Shown: piece by piece, positions 8,190 through 17,409 of the stretch
Layout of the letters: each line of letters opens with the position of its first letter
How positions within the stretch are numbered: position 1 is the first letter of the stretch
Source: Hymenobacter sp. BT188
GTDB lineage: Bacteria > Bacteroidota > Bacteroidia > Cytophagales > Hymenobacteraceae
Reading direction: 5' to 3'
DNA length: 64,000 bases
Assembly (NCBI RefSeq): GCF_014333585.1
Contig: NZ_JACSCW010000007.1
Coordinates: forward strand, 62,001 to 126,000
Notes under the pieces: model-generated
What the model was told of the DNA's origin: nothing
Database searches by the model: none
The model's input: the letters and a program-made list of their open reading frames with translations, nothing else
Program-made: the position numbers and the translations under genes

Positions 8190-8488
8190 AGGGTCGGTGG
8201 CATAAAGATGGCCAAGGCTTTTTTTAAGATGTCGCGCTCCTGCTGCAAGCGCCGGTTCTCGGCGCGCAGTTGGCGCATCGCCGCACTTTCGCCTTCTCCA
8301 CTGCCTACCTCAAGCATCGGATGGGCGGCTTTTTGCCACTTATAGAGCAGTTTAGGGCTGATGCCCAACTGGCGAGCGGCGGCTTGCGTGCTCCGGCTCT
8401 CACTGGCTAAGCGCAGGGCCTCGGTGCGAAAGGCCGCATCATATTGCCGACGTTTGCGCGGCGCGCCGGCATTTGTTTTTTGCGTCAT
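8186..8488 (-). CDS. IS3-family OrfA (transposase helix-turn-helix subunit)
   Basis: This 100-residue protein begins MTQKTNAGAPRKRRQYDAAF. A helix-turn-helix of the HTH_Tnp_1 type occupies residues 15-55 (RTEALRLASESRSTQAAARQ, then LGISPKLLYKWQ). A C-terminal leucine-zipper-like stretch (MRQLRAENRRLQQERDILKK) should mediate OrfA/OrfAB assembly. The stop overlaps the GTG start of orfB. Just before the end a slippery A AAA AAG run (seven T on the plus strand, 8219-8225) would allow -1 frameshifting into orfB. Confidence 0.9.
   Translation of the reverse strand: MTQKTNAGAPRKRRQYDAAFRTEALRLASESRSTQAAARQLGISPKLLYKWQKAAHPMLEVGSGEGESAAMRQLRAENRRLQQERDILKKALAIFMPPTL
8219..8225 (-). promoter_or_regulatory. 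Programmed -1 frameshift site in the IS3 element
   Basis: The minus strand reads TTAAAAAAAGCC. Slipping back one base on A AAA AAG joins the orfA frame to the frame that runs through the orfB GTG without a stop. IS3 elements make the active OrfAB transposase in this way. The event itself is inferred. Confidence 0.75.
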
Positions 8489-8539
8489 GACAGAAGGAAG
8501 ATAATGCCCTTTTCTGTCTCACTTAATTAGACCCTCTCA

Positions 8540-9352
8540 GGCAGTACGTTCCGGGTCTAGTTCAACCGCTGAGAGGCGGGGCCTTTGAGGGCAATGAAGT
8601 GGAACACGTACCCACTACTCACCTCCAAGCCATGGCGGCCCGTACCAGTGCTTCTGCAAGGACCCTGCCCCCATGCACAAGGAGTCGGATACAGGCCATA
8701 TGAAAAGCTAGGGTTTGGGGAGCTAGAGGGAAAGAATTGCATTTGGCTACCACCTGTGCAAGGGCAGTATGCTTTTATAGAATAAATATTAGCAATAGTA
8801 TGGTGTTACTAAGATTAAGTTCTTTATTAGCTGCGGGCATAGGAAATATGTCAACTAATCACACAAAACATATGGGAAAACACTACTCACCTTTCTGCTT
8901 GCGATTGTTGCACTGGCCTAAGACGCTTTGTGGGCGCAAGGGTAGCCAGTGACCAGTAGAGCAGTAGCCCCCGCGAGCTTAATCCTGCCGAGCGGGAGTG
9001 TCGTTGTCCAAGACCGTTTGTATACAACTTCTACCGAGGCAGAAGGCCAGCCTTCTGTATCGGTACCTGCCCATGCGAATAGGTGAATGAATTCCTCAAT
9101 CGGCTGGACAGGAGGGCAGTGGCGGAGGAAGGGCAATCACTTGATAATACAATCCGGGTGCTAGCTGCCCGGCTGGGGTCCGGCTGTCAGCACTTTTGAG
9201 TTCCAGCCGGGCAGCTAGCACAAGACAATTCAACTGCTCTAAAGGGCCTTGGGGGCCTAGTCAAATCAGTATAAAAAGCAATTGCCACGGCCCCGATACC
9301 ACCGTGGGGTAGCGCAAACAAACCCTTATTCACTCACCAAACCAAAATCCAC
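8540..9352. other. Gene-free region upstream of the first SusC gene
   Basis: I found no credible gene. Several short open frames exist, none with recognisable sequence. The only outstanding structure is the hairpin at 9158-9221. The last 110 bp before SusC contain short inverted repeats (ccacgg...ccgtgg at about 9286-9314) but no clear -7 box. Confidence 0.5.
9158..9221. repeat. Perfect 19-bp inverted repeat upstream of SusC
   Basis: Arms 9158-9176 (gtgctagctgcccggctgg) and 9203-9221 are exact complements around a 26-nt loop. The right arm ends 131 bp before the SusC ATG. It may be a terminator shielding the operon, an RNA control element of the leader, or a small mobile repeat. No T-run follows. 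Confidence 0.85.
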
Positions 9353-12300
9353 ATGAAGAAAGCTTTACTTGCTAGCTTTGTTTTGCTGTTTGCGCTTTAC
9401 ACCCATGCGTGGGCCCAGACCAGGGCGGTAACAGGACGAGTGACCGATGCCCTCACCGGCGAGGGGATGCCAGGGGTGACCGTCCTGCTCAAAGGGACCT
9501 CCACGGCGGCGCCAACTAACGAACAGGGCACTTACAGCCTAAGCGTTCCCGTCGGCGAAGGGACGCTGGTGTTTTCCTTTATCGGCTACGCCCCCAAAGA
9601 GGTTGTCATCGGCCGCCAATCCACGCTGAACGTGAGTTTGGCAGGCGACACGAAGAGCTTGAATGAAGTAGTGGTGATCGCCTACGGGACGGCCGACCCG
9701 GCGACGTTTACTGGTTCCGTGGCCCAGATTGGAGCCGAGAAACTGTCGCAACGACCGGTGACAAACATCACCAACGCCATTGCCGGCCAAGCGGCCGGGG
9801 TGCAGGTGTCCGGTGGGTCCGGACAGCCGGGCTCCGGCCCGGAGATACGCATCCGGGGGTTTAGCTCCGTCAATTACGCCAATGACCCTCTCTATGTAGT
9901 GGACGGGGTACCCTATACGGCCGGTTTGTCGAACCTGAACACGGAAGATGTGGAGAGTATCTCGATTCTTAAAGATGCCGCCTCCACTGCTCTTTACGGT
10001 TCCCGGGCCACCAACGGGGTGGTGATGATCACCACCAAGAGAGGGAAAAAAGACCGGGTGCAGGTAAATCTGAGGGCTTTGCAGGGCGTCTCCTCGCGAG
10101 CAGTGCCCGAGTATGACCGCGTGAATGCGCAGCAGTACTACCCACTGATGTGGGAAGCCTACCGGAATAGTTTGATCAGCCCGACCGTTACCAGCGCGCA
10201 GGCGAGCCAACGGGCGACCAACGATGTCAAGGGCCTGTTGGGCTACAACCCGTTCAACGTGCCTAATAACCAGATTGTTTTGCCGGATGGGACGCTGAAT
10301 CCCGAGGCGCAGCTGCTGTGGGAAGATGACATGGACTGGGAGAAGGCGCTGACCAGGGACGGGTCGAGGGCTGATTACACCGTGAGCTTCAATGGCGGGT
10401 CCGAGAAAAGCGACTATTATGTTTCTTTGGGCTACCTAAACGAGAAAGGGTACTTGCTCAGATCGGACTTCGAACGTTTCTCCGGCCGGATGAACGTCAA
10501 CACCAACCTGACGAAGTGGTTCAAGGCGGGCGTGAACCTGAACTACACCCTCTCAAACTCCAATCAGGCGAGCACAGGCAGCGCCACGGGCTTTGTGAAT
10601 CCTTTTTTCTTCAGCCGCGGCGTCGGGCCTATCTACCCCATCTACCAGCATGACCCGGCCACGGGGGAATATGTCCTGGACGCGAAGGGGCAAAAGATCT
10701 ATGATCTGGGGGGCTCTTCTCCTACCATGACCCGCCCGGTGTACCCGGGCCGGCATATCGTGGCCGAAACGGAATGGAACAACTTTCTCTACCGGCGCAA
10801 TGTGTTGGGCGGCCGAACCTACGGGGAAGTCACCTTCCTGAAGGACTTCAAGTTGACGGCCAACTTTGCCGCCGATATCACCAACTATGAAGAACAGACC
10901 TACGAAAACACCGAAGTAGGCGACGGGGCCCCGGCGGGCCGGGCGGGCCGGGTGCTGTATAACTTAACGAGCTATACGGCCAACCAACTGCTTAATTACA
11001 ACAAGACGCTGGCGCAGGCGCACACGGTGGATCTTTTGCTGGGCCACGAAAATTACAGCCGAAGCCGGGATTACCTGAGCGGCTCCAAATCAGGGGAGAT
11101 AGTCGCCGATAACACCGAGCTACAAAACTTTGGCACCACCAACAGTTTCAACACGTACTTGCAAGAGCATACGATCGAGTCCTATTTCGGTCGGGCAAAC
11201 TACACGTTCAACGACAAATACACCCTTAGCGGGTCGTATCGGCGGGACGGCTCCTCCCGGTTTTATAAGGACGTGCGCTGGGGAAGCTTCTGGTCGGTGG
11301 GGGCCTCCTGGCGCCTGGACAAGGAAACCTTTTTTACCCTGCCCACCTGGGTTGACATGGTCAAGCTAAGGTCCTCCTACGGACAAGTGGGGAATGAGGA
11401 GATTGGTGATTATTATGGCTGGCAGGCCTTATACACCCTGGGCCGGAACAACGCCGCCGAGCCGGGCTTCTCGCAAGAAACCTTGGGAAACCGGGGGCTG
11501 ATCTGGGAGAAGAACAACAGCTTTGACGCGGGGGTCGAATTCTCCTTGTTTAAAAACAGAATGAACGGTTCGGCGGAATACTTCAACCGGGAGTCCGAGG
11601 ATTTATTATTTGAGGTGCAGCTGCCGCTTTCCAGCGGGGTAGCTAGCCGGATCGAGAACATTGGGGCCATGTACAACCGGGGCGTTGAGCTTCGGTTGGC
11701 TGGGGATGTCCTCAAAACCAAGGCTTTCACCTGGAATGTGGATGTAAACTGGACTACCTTCAAAAACGAGATAACCCGGCTACCCTACGAGGAGGTGGTG
11801 TCCGGCACCAAGAAGCTGAAAGTAGGGGAGGATCTGCAGGCATTCTGGCTACGGGACTACTACGGAGTTGATCCGGAAAACGGGGATGCACTCTACCGTG
11901 CCATCACCTACAATGAGAGCAACAGCAAGATCATCGGCTCCGATACCGTGACATCGAATGCCAACAACGGCCGGTTCCATTACGCCGGCTCGGCTATTCC
12001 CAAGTTCTCCGGCGGTTTCACCAACACCTTCACCGTCAAAGGCTTCACGTTGTCGGCCCTGGTCACCTACTCCGTAGGGGGCAAGTTCTATGATGGCCAG
12101 TATGCGACCCTGATGAACCACGGCACCTACGGCGGCGCCATGCACGAAGACATGCTAAACCGGTGGCAAAACCCCGGGGATATCACCAATGTCCCTCGCC
12201 TGCAAGTAGGAAATACGGTCAACCTAGCGGCGGCGTCAGATAGATGGTTAGTAGATGCTTCCTATCTGAACTTCCGGTCGGTGAGCTTGGGCTATAACAT

Positions 12301-12481
12301 CCCGGCCAGCCTTACAACCAAGCTCAAGCTGCGGAATGTGAACCTCTTCGCCACCGGTGAGAACCTGGCCCTGGTATCCAGGCGCAAGGGCATGAACGTG
12401 GCGCAAACCTTCTCCGGCACCACGTCGGCAGTATATGTGCCCTCCAGGGTGCTTTCTCTCGGGATGAATCTTTCTTTGTAG
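9353..12481 (+). CDS. SusC/RagA-type TonB-linked outer-membrane transporter
   Basis: This 1,042-residue protein has a signal peptide (MKKALLASFVLLFALYTHAW, cleavage near AWA-Q). A carboxypeptidase-regulatory-like domain follows (about 24-105; VTGRVTDALTGEGMPGVTVL). Then comes the plug with SusC signatures (YVVDGVPYTAGLSNLNTEDV, SISILKDAASTALYGSRATN) and a long beta barrel ending in a terminal aromatic/Leu strand. It would import oligomers using TonB energy together with the SusD-like lipoprotein encoded 13 bp downstream. There is no STN domain, so unlike the 30-kb SusC it is probably not controlled by an ECF sigma/FecR pair. No glycosidase adjoins it, so the substrate is unknown and need not be a sugar. 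Confidence 0.95.
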   Translation: MKKALLASFVLLFALYTHAWAQTRAVTGRVTDALTGEGMPGVTVLLKGTSTAAPTNEQGTYSLSVPVGEGTLVFSFIGYAPKEVVIGRQSTLNVSLAGDTKSLNEVVVIAYGTADPATFTGSVAQIGAEKLSQRPVTNITNAIAGQAAGVQVSGGSGQPGSGPEIRIRGFSSVNYANDPLYVVDGVPYTAGLSNLNTEDVESISILKDAASTALYGSRATNGVVMITTKRGKKDRVQVNLRALQGVSSRAVPEYDRVNAQQYYPLMWEAYRNSLISPTVTSAQASQRATNDVKGLLGYNPFNVPNNQIVLPDGTLNPEAQLLWEDDMDWEKALTRDGSRADYTVSFNGGSEKSDYYVSLGYLNEKGYLLRSDFERFSGRMNVNTNLTKWFKAGVNLNYTLSNSNQASTGSATGFVNPFFFSRGVGPIYPIYQHDPATGEYVLDAKGQKIYDLGGSSPTMTRPVYPGRHIVAETEWNNFLYRRNVLGGRTYGEVTFLKDFKLTANFAADITNYEEQTYENTEVGDGAPAGRAGRVLYNLTSYTANQLLNYNKTLAQAHTVDLLLGHENYSRSRDYLSGSKSGEIVADNTELQNFGTTNSFNTYLQEHTIESYFGRANYTFNDKYTLSGSYRRDGSSRFYKDVRWGSFWSVGASWRLDKETFFTLPTWVDMVKLRSSYGQVGNEEIGDYYGWQALYTLGRNNAAEPGFSQETLGNRGLIWEKNNSFDAGVEFSLFKNRMNGSAEYFNRESEDLLFEVQLPLSSGVASRIENIGAMYNRGVELRLAGDVLKTKAFTWNVDVNWTTFKNEITRLPYEEVVSGTKKLKVGEDLQAFWLRDYYGVDPENGDALYRAITYNESNSKIIGSDTVTSNANNGRFHYAGSAIPKFSGGFTNTFTVKGFTLSALVTYSVGGKFYDGQYATLMNHGTYGGAMHEDMLNRWQNPGDITNVPRLQVGNTVNLAAASDRWLVDASYLNFRSVSLGYNIPASLTTKLKLRNVNLFATGENLALVSRRKGMNVAQTFSGTTSAVYVPSRVLSLGMNLSL

Positions 12482-12494
12482 TAACTGATCAGCC

Positions 12495-13985
12495 ATGAAA
12501 AAGACGATATACAGCGCGTTGCTTGCCAGCGCTTTGCTATTTTCCTCCTGTGAGAAGGAGTATCTGGAAACGGCGCCAACGAATGCCGTAACCGAGGGAG
12601 ACGTTCTTTCTACGACGAAGAACGCCATGGCGGCCTTGAACGGTATTCATCGGCTGTTGTATTCTCAGTTCAACGGGAGCCAGAACCAGGGTGGGGAAGG
12701 CTCAATGAAGATCATGATGGATGCCTTGGGAGAGGACTGGGTGCAGACGATAGGAACCAGTTGGTGGGCCGGGGAGCACAACTGGACGGCCCACCGGAAC
12801 GCCACCTCTGCGACCACCTACAACCATGCCTGGTACTATTTCTACTACCGCATCATCGCTAACGCCAATATTCTCATCACCGGGTTGGATGCCGCGACGG
12901 GGCCAGCGGCGGAAAAGCAGATGGTGATTGGCGAGGCGTTGGTGTACCGGGCCTGGTGCCATTTTCAATTGGTGCAGGCGTTCGGGGAGCGCTACGAGGC
13001 GGGTAAAACAAACAACCAGCTAGGCGTGCCCCTGATGGTTACCAGCACGACGGAGGGCCAACCGCGAGCGACGGTGGAGGAGGTATATGCCCAGATCAAC
13101 ACGGATTTGGATACGGCCATTGGGTTGCTGACCGGCCTACCCAACCGACCCGCGAAATCTCACTTCAATGCAGCAGTGGCCAAAGGCATCAAAGCGCGGG
13201 TGTCCCTAACCATGCAAAACTGGCCCGTGGCCGCGCGGCTGGCGCAGGAGGCAATTCAGCAGAGCGGCGCTACCTTAATGAGCCGGACGCAGTATACGAG
13301 CGGGTTCAATAACATAGAAAACCCGGAGTGGCTGTGGGGAAGCAAGGTACAGGCGGATCAGACCAACTTCTTTTATTCCTTCTTTGCTTACATGTCCGCC
13401 AACTACAGCTCGACTGTTATCCGGCAGAACCCGAAGAAAATCAATTCCGTGCTTTACAACCAGATCCCCGCCACCGATATTCGCAAGGCGCTCTGGGACC
13501 CGACCGGAGCCAGTATTCCGGCCCCTCCCAGTGGGGTGAAAGTGCCGTATGGGCACAAAAAGTTTTTGGTGGCGGACCCCAACCTGAGTATTGGAGACGT
13601 GCCGCATATGCGTTTAGCCGAACTGTATTTGATCTTGGCCGAAGCCGAGGCCCGGCAAGGACTGGGCACGGCCGCCACCCATCTGTTCACGTTGGTAAGT
13701 GCGCGGGACCCGCAGTATGTGAGATCCACGCGCACGGGCCAGAGCCTGATAGACGAAATCTTATTCCAGCGCAGGATAGAACTGTGGGGAGAGGGTTTCC
13801 GGTTCCTCGATCTGAAACGCACCAATAGCCCTTTGGATAGAACGGGCAAGAACCATATCGCACAGTGGGCCTGGGCTATCACGGGAGGTAACTTCCGGGT
13901 TGAGGCTGGGGCAAAGGAGTGGCAATTTCTCTTCCCTCAGGCCGAGCTCAATGTGAACAAAGCGATTGAGCAGAATCCCCTGTAG
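12495..13985 (+). CDS. SusD/RagB-family nutrient-binding outer-membrane lipoprotein
   Basis: It has 496 residues with a lipoprotein signal (MKKTIYSALLASALLFSSC, Cys19 lipidated). Helical SusD/TPR-like segments follow: YFYYRIIANANILITGLD, ALVYRAWCHFQLVQAFGERY, and the C-terminal RLAELYLILAEAEARQGLG with FQRRIELWGEGFRFLDLKR. These are hallmark SusD_RagB sequences. It would cap the SusC barrel and deliver the substrate. It starts 13 bp after SusC and is co-transcribed with it. Downstream lies an IS remnant, so genes that once followed may be lost. Confidence 0.95.
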   Translation: MKKTIYSALLASALLFSSCEKEYLETAPTNAVTEGDVLSTTKNAMAALNGIHRLLYSQFNGSQNQGGEGSMKIMMDALGEDWVQTIGTSWWAGEHNWTAHRNATSATTYNHAWYYFYYRIIANANILITGLDAATGPAAEKQMVIGEALVYRAWCHFQLVQAFGERYEAGKTNNQLGVPLMVTSTTEGQPRATVEEVYAQINTDLDTAIGLLTGLPNRPAKSHFNAAVAKGIKARVSLTMQNWPVAARLAQEAIQQSGATLMSRTQYTSGFNNIENPEWLWGSKVQADQTNFFYSFFAYMSANYSSTVIRQNPKKINSVLYNQIPATDIRKALWDPTGASIPAPPSGVKVPYGHKKFLVADPNLSIGDVPHMRLAELYLILAEAEARQGLGTAATHLFTLVSARDPQYVRSTRTGQSLIDEILFQRRIELWGEGFRFLDLKRTNSPLDRTGKNHIAQWAWAITGGNFRVEAGAKEWQFLFPQAELNVNKAIEQNPL

Positions 13986-14149
13986 CAATACGGGTTTTGT
14001 AGTGCTAGATACCCGAGATGCTATCCAGGTGCTTAACACCTTGGTTGGTTGAGCACCTGGATACATGGCGGTGGCCGGGTAAAGCAGGCCAGAGATGGGC
14101 CTTACCTTTCTGGAGTTACCGCCACTCCTCCTAAACCAATTAGACGGGG

Positions 14150-14399
14150 CGCATGCAGGATGCCGCCATTCGCGCGGAAACTTTGCGCTTGGCGAGTGAG
14201 AGTCGCAGCACGCAAGTGCTGCTGGACCGCGCTGCTTTCGCATCGGTAGGGGAGGCGCAGGTGGTACTGGCCACCTATTTTGATTACTGCAATCACCAGC
14301 GCCGGCACGCGGCGCTGGGCTACAAGTGCCCGCACATGTTTGAACAACAAGCCCTTCTAACGAACACCCCACTCTGTCTCACCTAACCCGACCACCTCA
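14150..14399 (+). mobile_element. Internally deleted remnant of the IS3 element
   Basis: A 77-codon frame (14153-14386) fuses about 19 residues matching OrfA (DAAIRAETLRLASESRSTQ) directly to the last 57 residues matching OrfB (VLLDRAAFASVGEAQVVLAT, then YFDYCNHQRRHAALGY). The last 26 bases (tgtctcacctaacccgacca and onward) reproduce the terminal repeat of the intact IS at 7289, in opposite orientation. The orfA-side end is missing. About 1 kb was lost in frame. The remnant sits between SusD and the amidase, ending 3 bp before the amidase stop codon. Confidence 0.85.
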
Positions 14400-14402
14400 C
14401 CG

Positions 14403-15989
14403 TTATTTGGTCTTGCCGGGCGGCAACGCGGGAAACAGGGCGGGCGCTTTCCGATGCTTCGTCGCTTGCTCGTAAGCAAAGGTGTACTGGATCAGCGCGG
14501 CCTCGTCAAAGGAGCGACCCAGAAACTGCAGGCCCGCGGGTAAGTTATCGTAGGTATAGCCCATGGGCACGGTAAAGGCGGGCTGGCCCGTATGGGGGGC
14601 AATCAGCTGGCTGTTATCCCCCTGATAGCCCTTCCGGTCCCCAACTTTGGCCGGGGGGTTATTCCAGGTCGGATAGACCAGTGCCCCGACCTGATAGCGA
14701 TCCATCACAGCGGTCACCGCTTGGCGGAAGGCTATGCGTTTAGGATCCGTGTAGGCATCCGTGCAGGTCGTCGCGGTGGGTGCCTCTGCCTGCTGCTGGT
14801 GATACGACAGGTTCTCCGCGATGTAGGGGGCAAACTTGCCCGAGGCAATAATCTGCTGCAGGTTCTTCACTGGGGCCGTGGGTCCCAAGAAACCCAGGTA
14901 GGCGTTGATGTCGTGCTGGAAGACGGCACACCACTGGTCTTTGCTTACCTGCGCAAAGTCGGGAATCTGCACCGGGTCAATGATCTCCGCGCCCGCTTGG
15001 CGCAGATCGGCCAGGGCTTGCTCGAACAAGGCTTTGACCTGGGGATCGGGCTTTCGTTCACTCAAGGTGCGCAGCACCCCGATCCGGGCTCCTTTCAGCC
15101 CATCCTTCCGCAAGAACGGCTGGTAGCCCGCTGGTGGGATTTTGCCTTGGCTGTACTTCGTTAATGGGTCCGCCGGGTCGTAGCCGGCCATCACCTCCAG
15201 CAGCCGCGTGGCATCGGCCACCGTGCGGGTCATGGGTCCGCCCGTATCGTTGCGCAAATACAAGGGGGCAATGCCGGCCCGGCTTACTAGTCCCAGCGTC
15301 GGCCGAAAGCCCACCAGGGCCGTGTGCGAAGAGGGGCCCCGGATGGAGTTACCCGTATCGGTGCCCAGGCCAACGGTGCCCAGGTTGGCGCCTACTGCCG
15401 CCGCCGTGCCGCCGCTGGAGCCCGCCGGCACATGCAGCAGGTTATAGGGGTTGAGCGTCTCGCCCGCGAGGGAGCTAATCGAGACCATGGGGCTAAAGGC
15501 CCACTCGGCCATATTCGATTTAGCTAGTACCAAGGCTCCAGCTCCTTTCAGGCGGTCGACGACGGTGGCGTCCTTTGTGGGTATAAACCCTTTCATCGCC
15601 AGCGAGCCAGCCGTGGTCTGCAGGCCCACCGTGTTGTAGTTATCCTTGACAATAACGGGGATGCAATGCAGGGGCCGCAGCTTCTTCGTTTTCCGGTATT
15701 CCGTATCGAGTTGCCGGGCCGTTTCCAGGGCCTGCGGGTTGGTCAGCACCAGTGCGTTGAGCTTGGTGGGCTGATCATAGGCCTCGATGCGCCGCAGATA
15801 AGCGGTGACTAATTGCTCGCAGGTGCAATCCCCTTTACGGAAAGCCTGATGGATTTCTGCAATAGTCGTCTCCAACAGGGGAAACACCTCCTGGGAGGCA
15901 TGGGGGCTCGGAGCCGGGAGAGGGTAGCCCGCGTGGCCGAGGGCACTGGCTAGGAGCAGGAACAAACCAATACAGAGGAAACGGCGCAT
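14403..15989 (-). CDS. Secreted amidase-signature (AS) family hydrolase
   Basis: This is a 528-residue amidase. A signal peptide (MRRFLCIGLFLLLASALGHA) indicates export. The Ser-cisSer-Lys triad is complete: Lys115 (PVIVKDNYNT), Ser191/Ser192 in the Gly/Ser-rich stretch (VPAGSSGGTAAAV), and nucleophile Ser215 (GLGTDTGNSIRGPSS). Length and order match AS enzymes such as Asp/Glu-tRNA amidotransferase subunit A relatives and peptide amidases, but the export signal argues against a GatA role. It would hydrolyse an amide bond of a small molecule or peptide in the periplasm. It reads toward the IS remnant, which ends 3 bp past its stop, and its upstream neighbour starts a new unit. Confidence 0.93.
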   Translation of the reverse strand: MRRFLCIGLFLLLASALGHAGYPLPAPSPHASQEVFPLLETTIAEIHQAFRKGDCTCEQLVTAYLRRIEAYDQPTKLNALVLTNPQALETARQLDTEYRKTKKLRPLHCIPVIVKDNYNTVGLQTTAGSLAMKGFIPTKDATVVDRLKGAGALVLAKSNMAEWAFSPMVSISSLAGETLNPYNLLHVPAGSSGGTAAAVGANLGTVGLGTDTGNSIRGPSSHTALVGFRPTLGLVSRAGIAPLYLRNDTGGPMTRTVADATRLLEVMAGYDPADPLTKYSQGKIPPAGYQPFLRKDGLKGARIGVLRTLSERKPDPQVKALFEQALADLRQAGAEIIDPVQIPDFAQVSKDQWCAVFQHDINAYLGFLGPTAPVKNLQQIIASGKFAPYIAENLSYHQQQAEAPTATTCTDAYTDPKRIAFRQAVTAVMDRYQVGALVYPTWNNPPAKVGDRKGYQGDNSQLIAPHTGQPAFTVPMGYTYDNLPAGLQFLGRSFDEAALIQYTFAYEQATKHRKAPALFPALPPGKTK

Positions 15990-16066
15990 GCGACGAGGAG
16001 AAAGTAGTAGGGGAGAAGCTGTCTCGTTGCCCTAATATAGGTAGCCGACCCTTTTTCCTCGGCTGT

Positions 16067-17101
16067 TTACTGGGCGGGGCTATGCGCGCGCAGCGCCGCA
16101 ATGAAGTGCTCGACTGCTTCGGGCGGGGTGGCCCAGGAGGTAATCAGGCGAATGGCGGCCTGCTCTGCATCGATGGGTTTCCACACGTAAAAGCCAAAAT
16201 CGGGCGCGAGCTGCTTAATCACGCGATAGGGCAGAATGGGAAAAATCTGGTTGGTAGCGGAAACCGTCAGCAACGAATAGCCTAGCTCCTCCACGGCCTG
16301 CACCAGGCGCTGCGCCATGGCATTGGCGTGCCGGGCCAGGGTCAGCAGCAGGTCATCCTGCAATAAGGTTAAAAACTGGATACCGAGCACCCGGCCCTTG
16401 GAGAGCAAAGCGCCCCGCTGCTTGAGGTGGTACTTGAAATCGGGCTGCAGGACCGGGTTGGTAATCACCAGGGCCTCGCCCAGCAGGGCGCCACACTTGG
16501 TGCCGCCCAGATAAAAGGCATCGGTCAGGCGGCCAATGTCGGCCAGGGTGAGGTCGTTGGAGGCGGCCGTCAGCGCCATGGGTAAGCGGGCGCCATCCAG
16601 GTACAACAGCAGGCCATTCGCCTGGCAATAGGCCGACAAGTCCGTGAGTTCCTGCCGGGAGTAAATCGTGCCGATTTCCGTCGGATTGGAGATATACACC
16701 AGGCGCGGCCGGACCGTATGGAAGGGCGGGCTTTTGGCCAGCAGGGGGGCCAGGTCGGCGGGCCGGAGCTTGCCATCGGCCGTCGCGGCGACTTCAATTT
16801 TGTGGCCGGTGGCTTCGATCGCGCCCGCTTCGTGCACGCAGATGTGGCCCGTCTGCGCGGCCAGGACCGACTCGAAGGGCTTGAGAAAAGCGGCCATGGC
16901 CAGCAGGTTGGCACTGGTGCCGCCGGCCACCAGGTGGATGTCGGCCGTGGGATCCGCCAGCTTCGCCTGCAGCAGGGTAATGGCCTGGGCCGTAAACGTA
17001 TCGGCACCGTAGCCCGGCTGCTGGCTCCGGTTGCTCTGGGTGAGGGCCGCTAAAATGGCGGGATGGCAGCCTTCGCTGTAATCGTTGGTGAATAGATACA
17101 T
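16067..17101 (-). CDS. Low-specificity threonine aldolase / beta-eliminating lyase (PLP)
   Basis: The protein is 344 aa from the ATG at 17101. A longer start at 17146 would lie inside the -7 promoter box, so it is excluded. It begins MYLFTNDYSEGCHPAILAAL. It then shows Ser/Gly phosphate contacts (LVAGGTSANLL), the PLP-stacking His90 (ICVHEAGAIE), the pyridine-binding Asp169 (LYLDGARL) and the Schiff-base Lys202 (YLGGTKCGALLGEA). It should split L-threonine or allo-threonine to glycine and acetaldehyde in the cytoplasm. The N-terminus is somewhat unlike GlyI/LtaE ('NDYSEG' rather than 'SDTxTxP'), so specificity for another beta-hydroxy amino acid is possible. Confidence 0.9.
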   Translation of the reverse strand: MYLFTNDYSEGCHPAILAALTQSNRSQQPGYGADTFTAQAITLLQAKLADPTADIHLVAGGTSANLLAMAAFLKPFESVLAAQTGHICVHEAGAIEATGHKIEVAATADGKLRPADLAPLLAKSPPFHTVRPRLVYISNPTEIGTIYSRQELTDLSAYCQANGLLLYLDGARLPMALTAASNDLTLADIGRLTDAFYLGGTKCGALLGEALVITNPVLQPDFKYHLKQRGALLSKGRVLGIQFLTLLQDDLLLTLARHANAMAQRLVQAVEELGYSLLTVSATNQIFPILPYRVIKQLAPDFGFYVWKPIDAEQAAIRLITSWATPPEAVEHFIAALRAHSPAQ

Positions 17102-17143
17102 GCTGGATAGCGCCGCGGCGGATAAGGGCGAGTAAAGAGTGAG

Positions 17144-17151
17144 CAAAGGTA
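17144..17151 (-). promoter_or_regulatory. -7 box of the threonine aldolase promoter
   Basis: The minus strand reads TACCTTTG, a perfect TAnnTTTG. Transcription would start near 17138, giving a leader of about 37 nt before the ATG at 17101. No good -33 TTTG is visible. Confidence 0.55.
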
Positions 17152-17374
17152 AACGAACAGCCTATGGTACACTGCCTGCGGAGAAGGTACGCGAACGACG
17201 CCCTTAGCAGACCGTATGCCTTTTATAGGGCGAGCGCTAACCAGCCGCGTAGCGTCCCTAACGTGTCTATGAAAACGGTCCATGAAGTAAACGGACGGGA
17301 CGATGGGGCTGTTCTGCCTCACGTAGGGCGCCTTCCCTGACCAGTCCCACCCAGGTGGTACCGACCATGCGCCC

Positions 17375-17382
17375 TATCTTTA
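17375..17382 (+). promoter_or_regulatory. Possible -7 box of the oxidoreductase gene
   Basis: TATCTTTA matches TAnnTTTG at 7 of 8 positions and lies 28 bp before the ATG at 17410. There is no obvious -33 element. Confidence 0.35.
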
Positions 17383-17409
17383 CCGTCCCTCCCTTCTCCT
17401 TTCGACGCC

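Larger units (their letters stand above)
7289..8539 (-). mobile_element. Intact IS3-family insertion sequence (1,251 bp)
   Basis: The element carries orfA and orfB on the minus strand. Imperfect terminal inverted repeats bound it: TGAGGTGGTCGGGTTAGGTG at 7289 onward, and the complement of the other end, TGAGAGGGTCTAATTAAGTG at 8539 inward, agreeing at about 14 of 20 positions. Both ends have TG...CA termini, as in IS3/IS150 elements. No exact 3-5 bp target duplication is visible (GGT on the left, GGC on the right). A deleted relative lies at 14150-14399. Confidence 0.88.

Noticed and set aside
7286..8542. Target-site duplication of the IS3 element
   Set aside because: The flanking triplets are GGT and GGC; no exact duplication of 3-5 bp could be shown.
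8918..9136. 72-codon minus-strand frame before the first SusC gene
   Set aside because: No recognisable sequence, start or context; considered chance.
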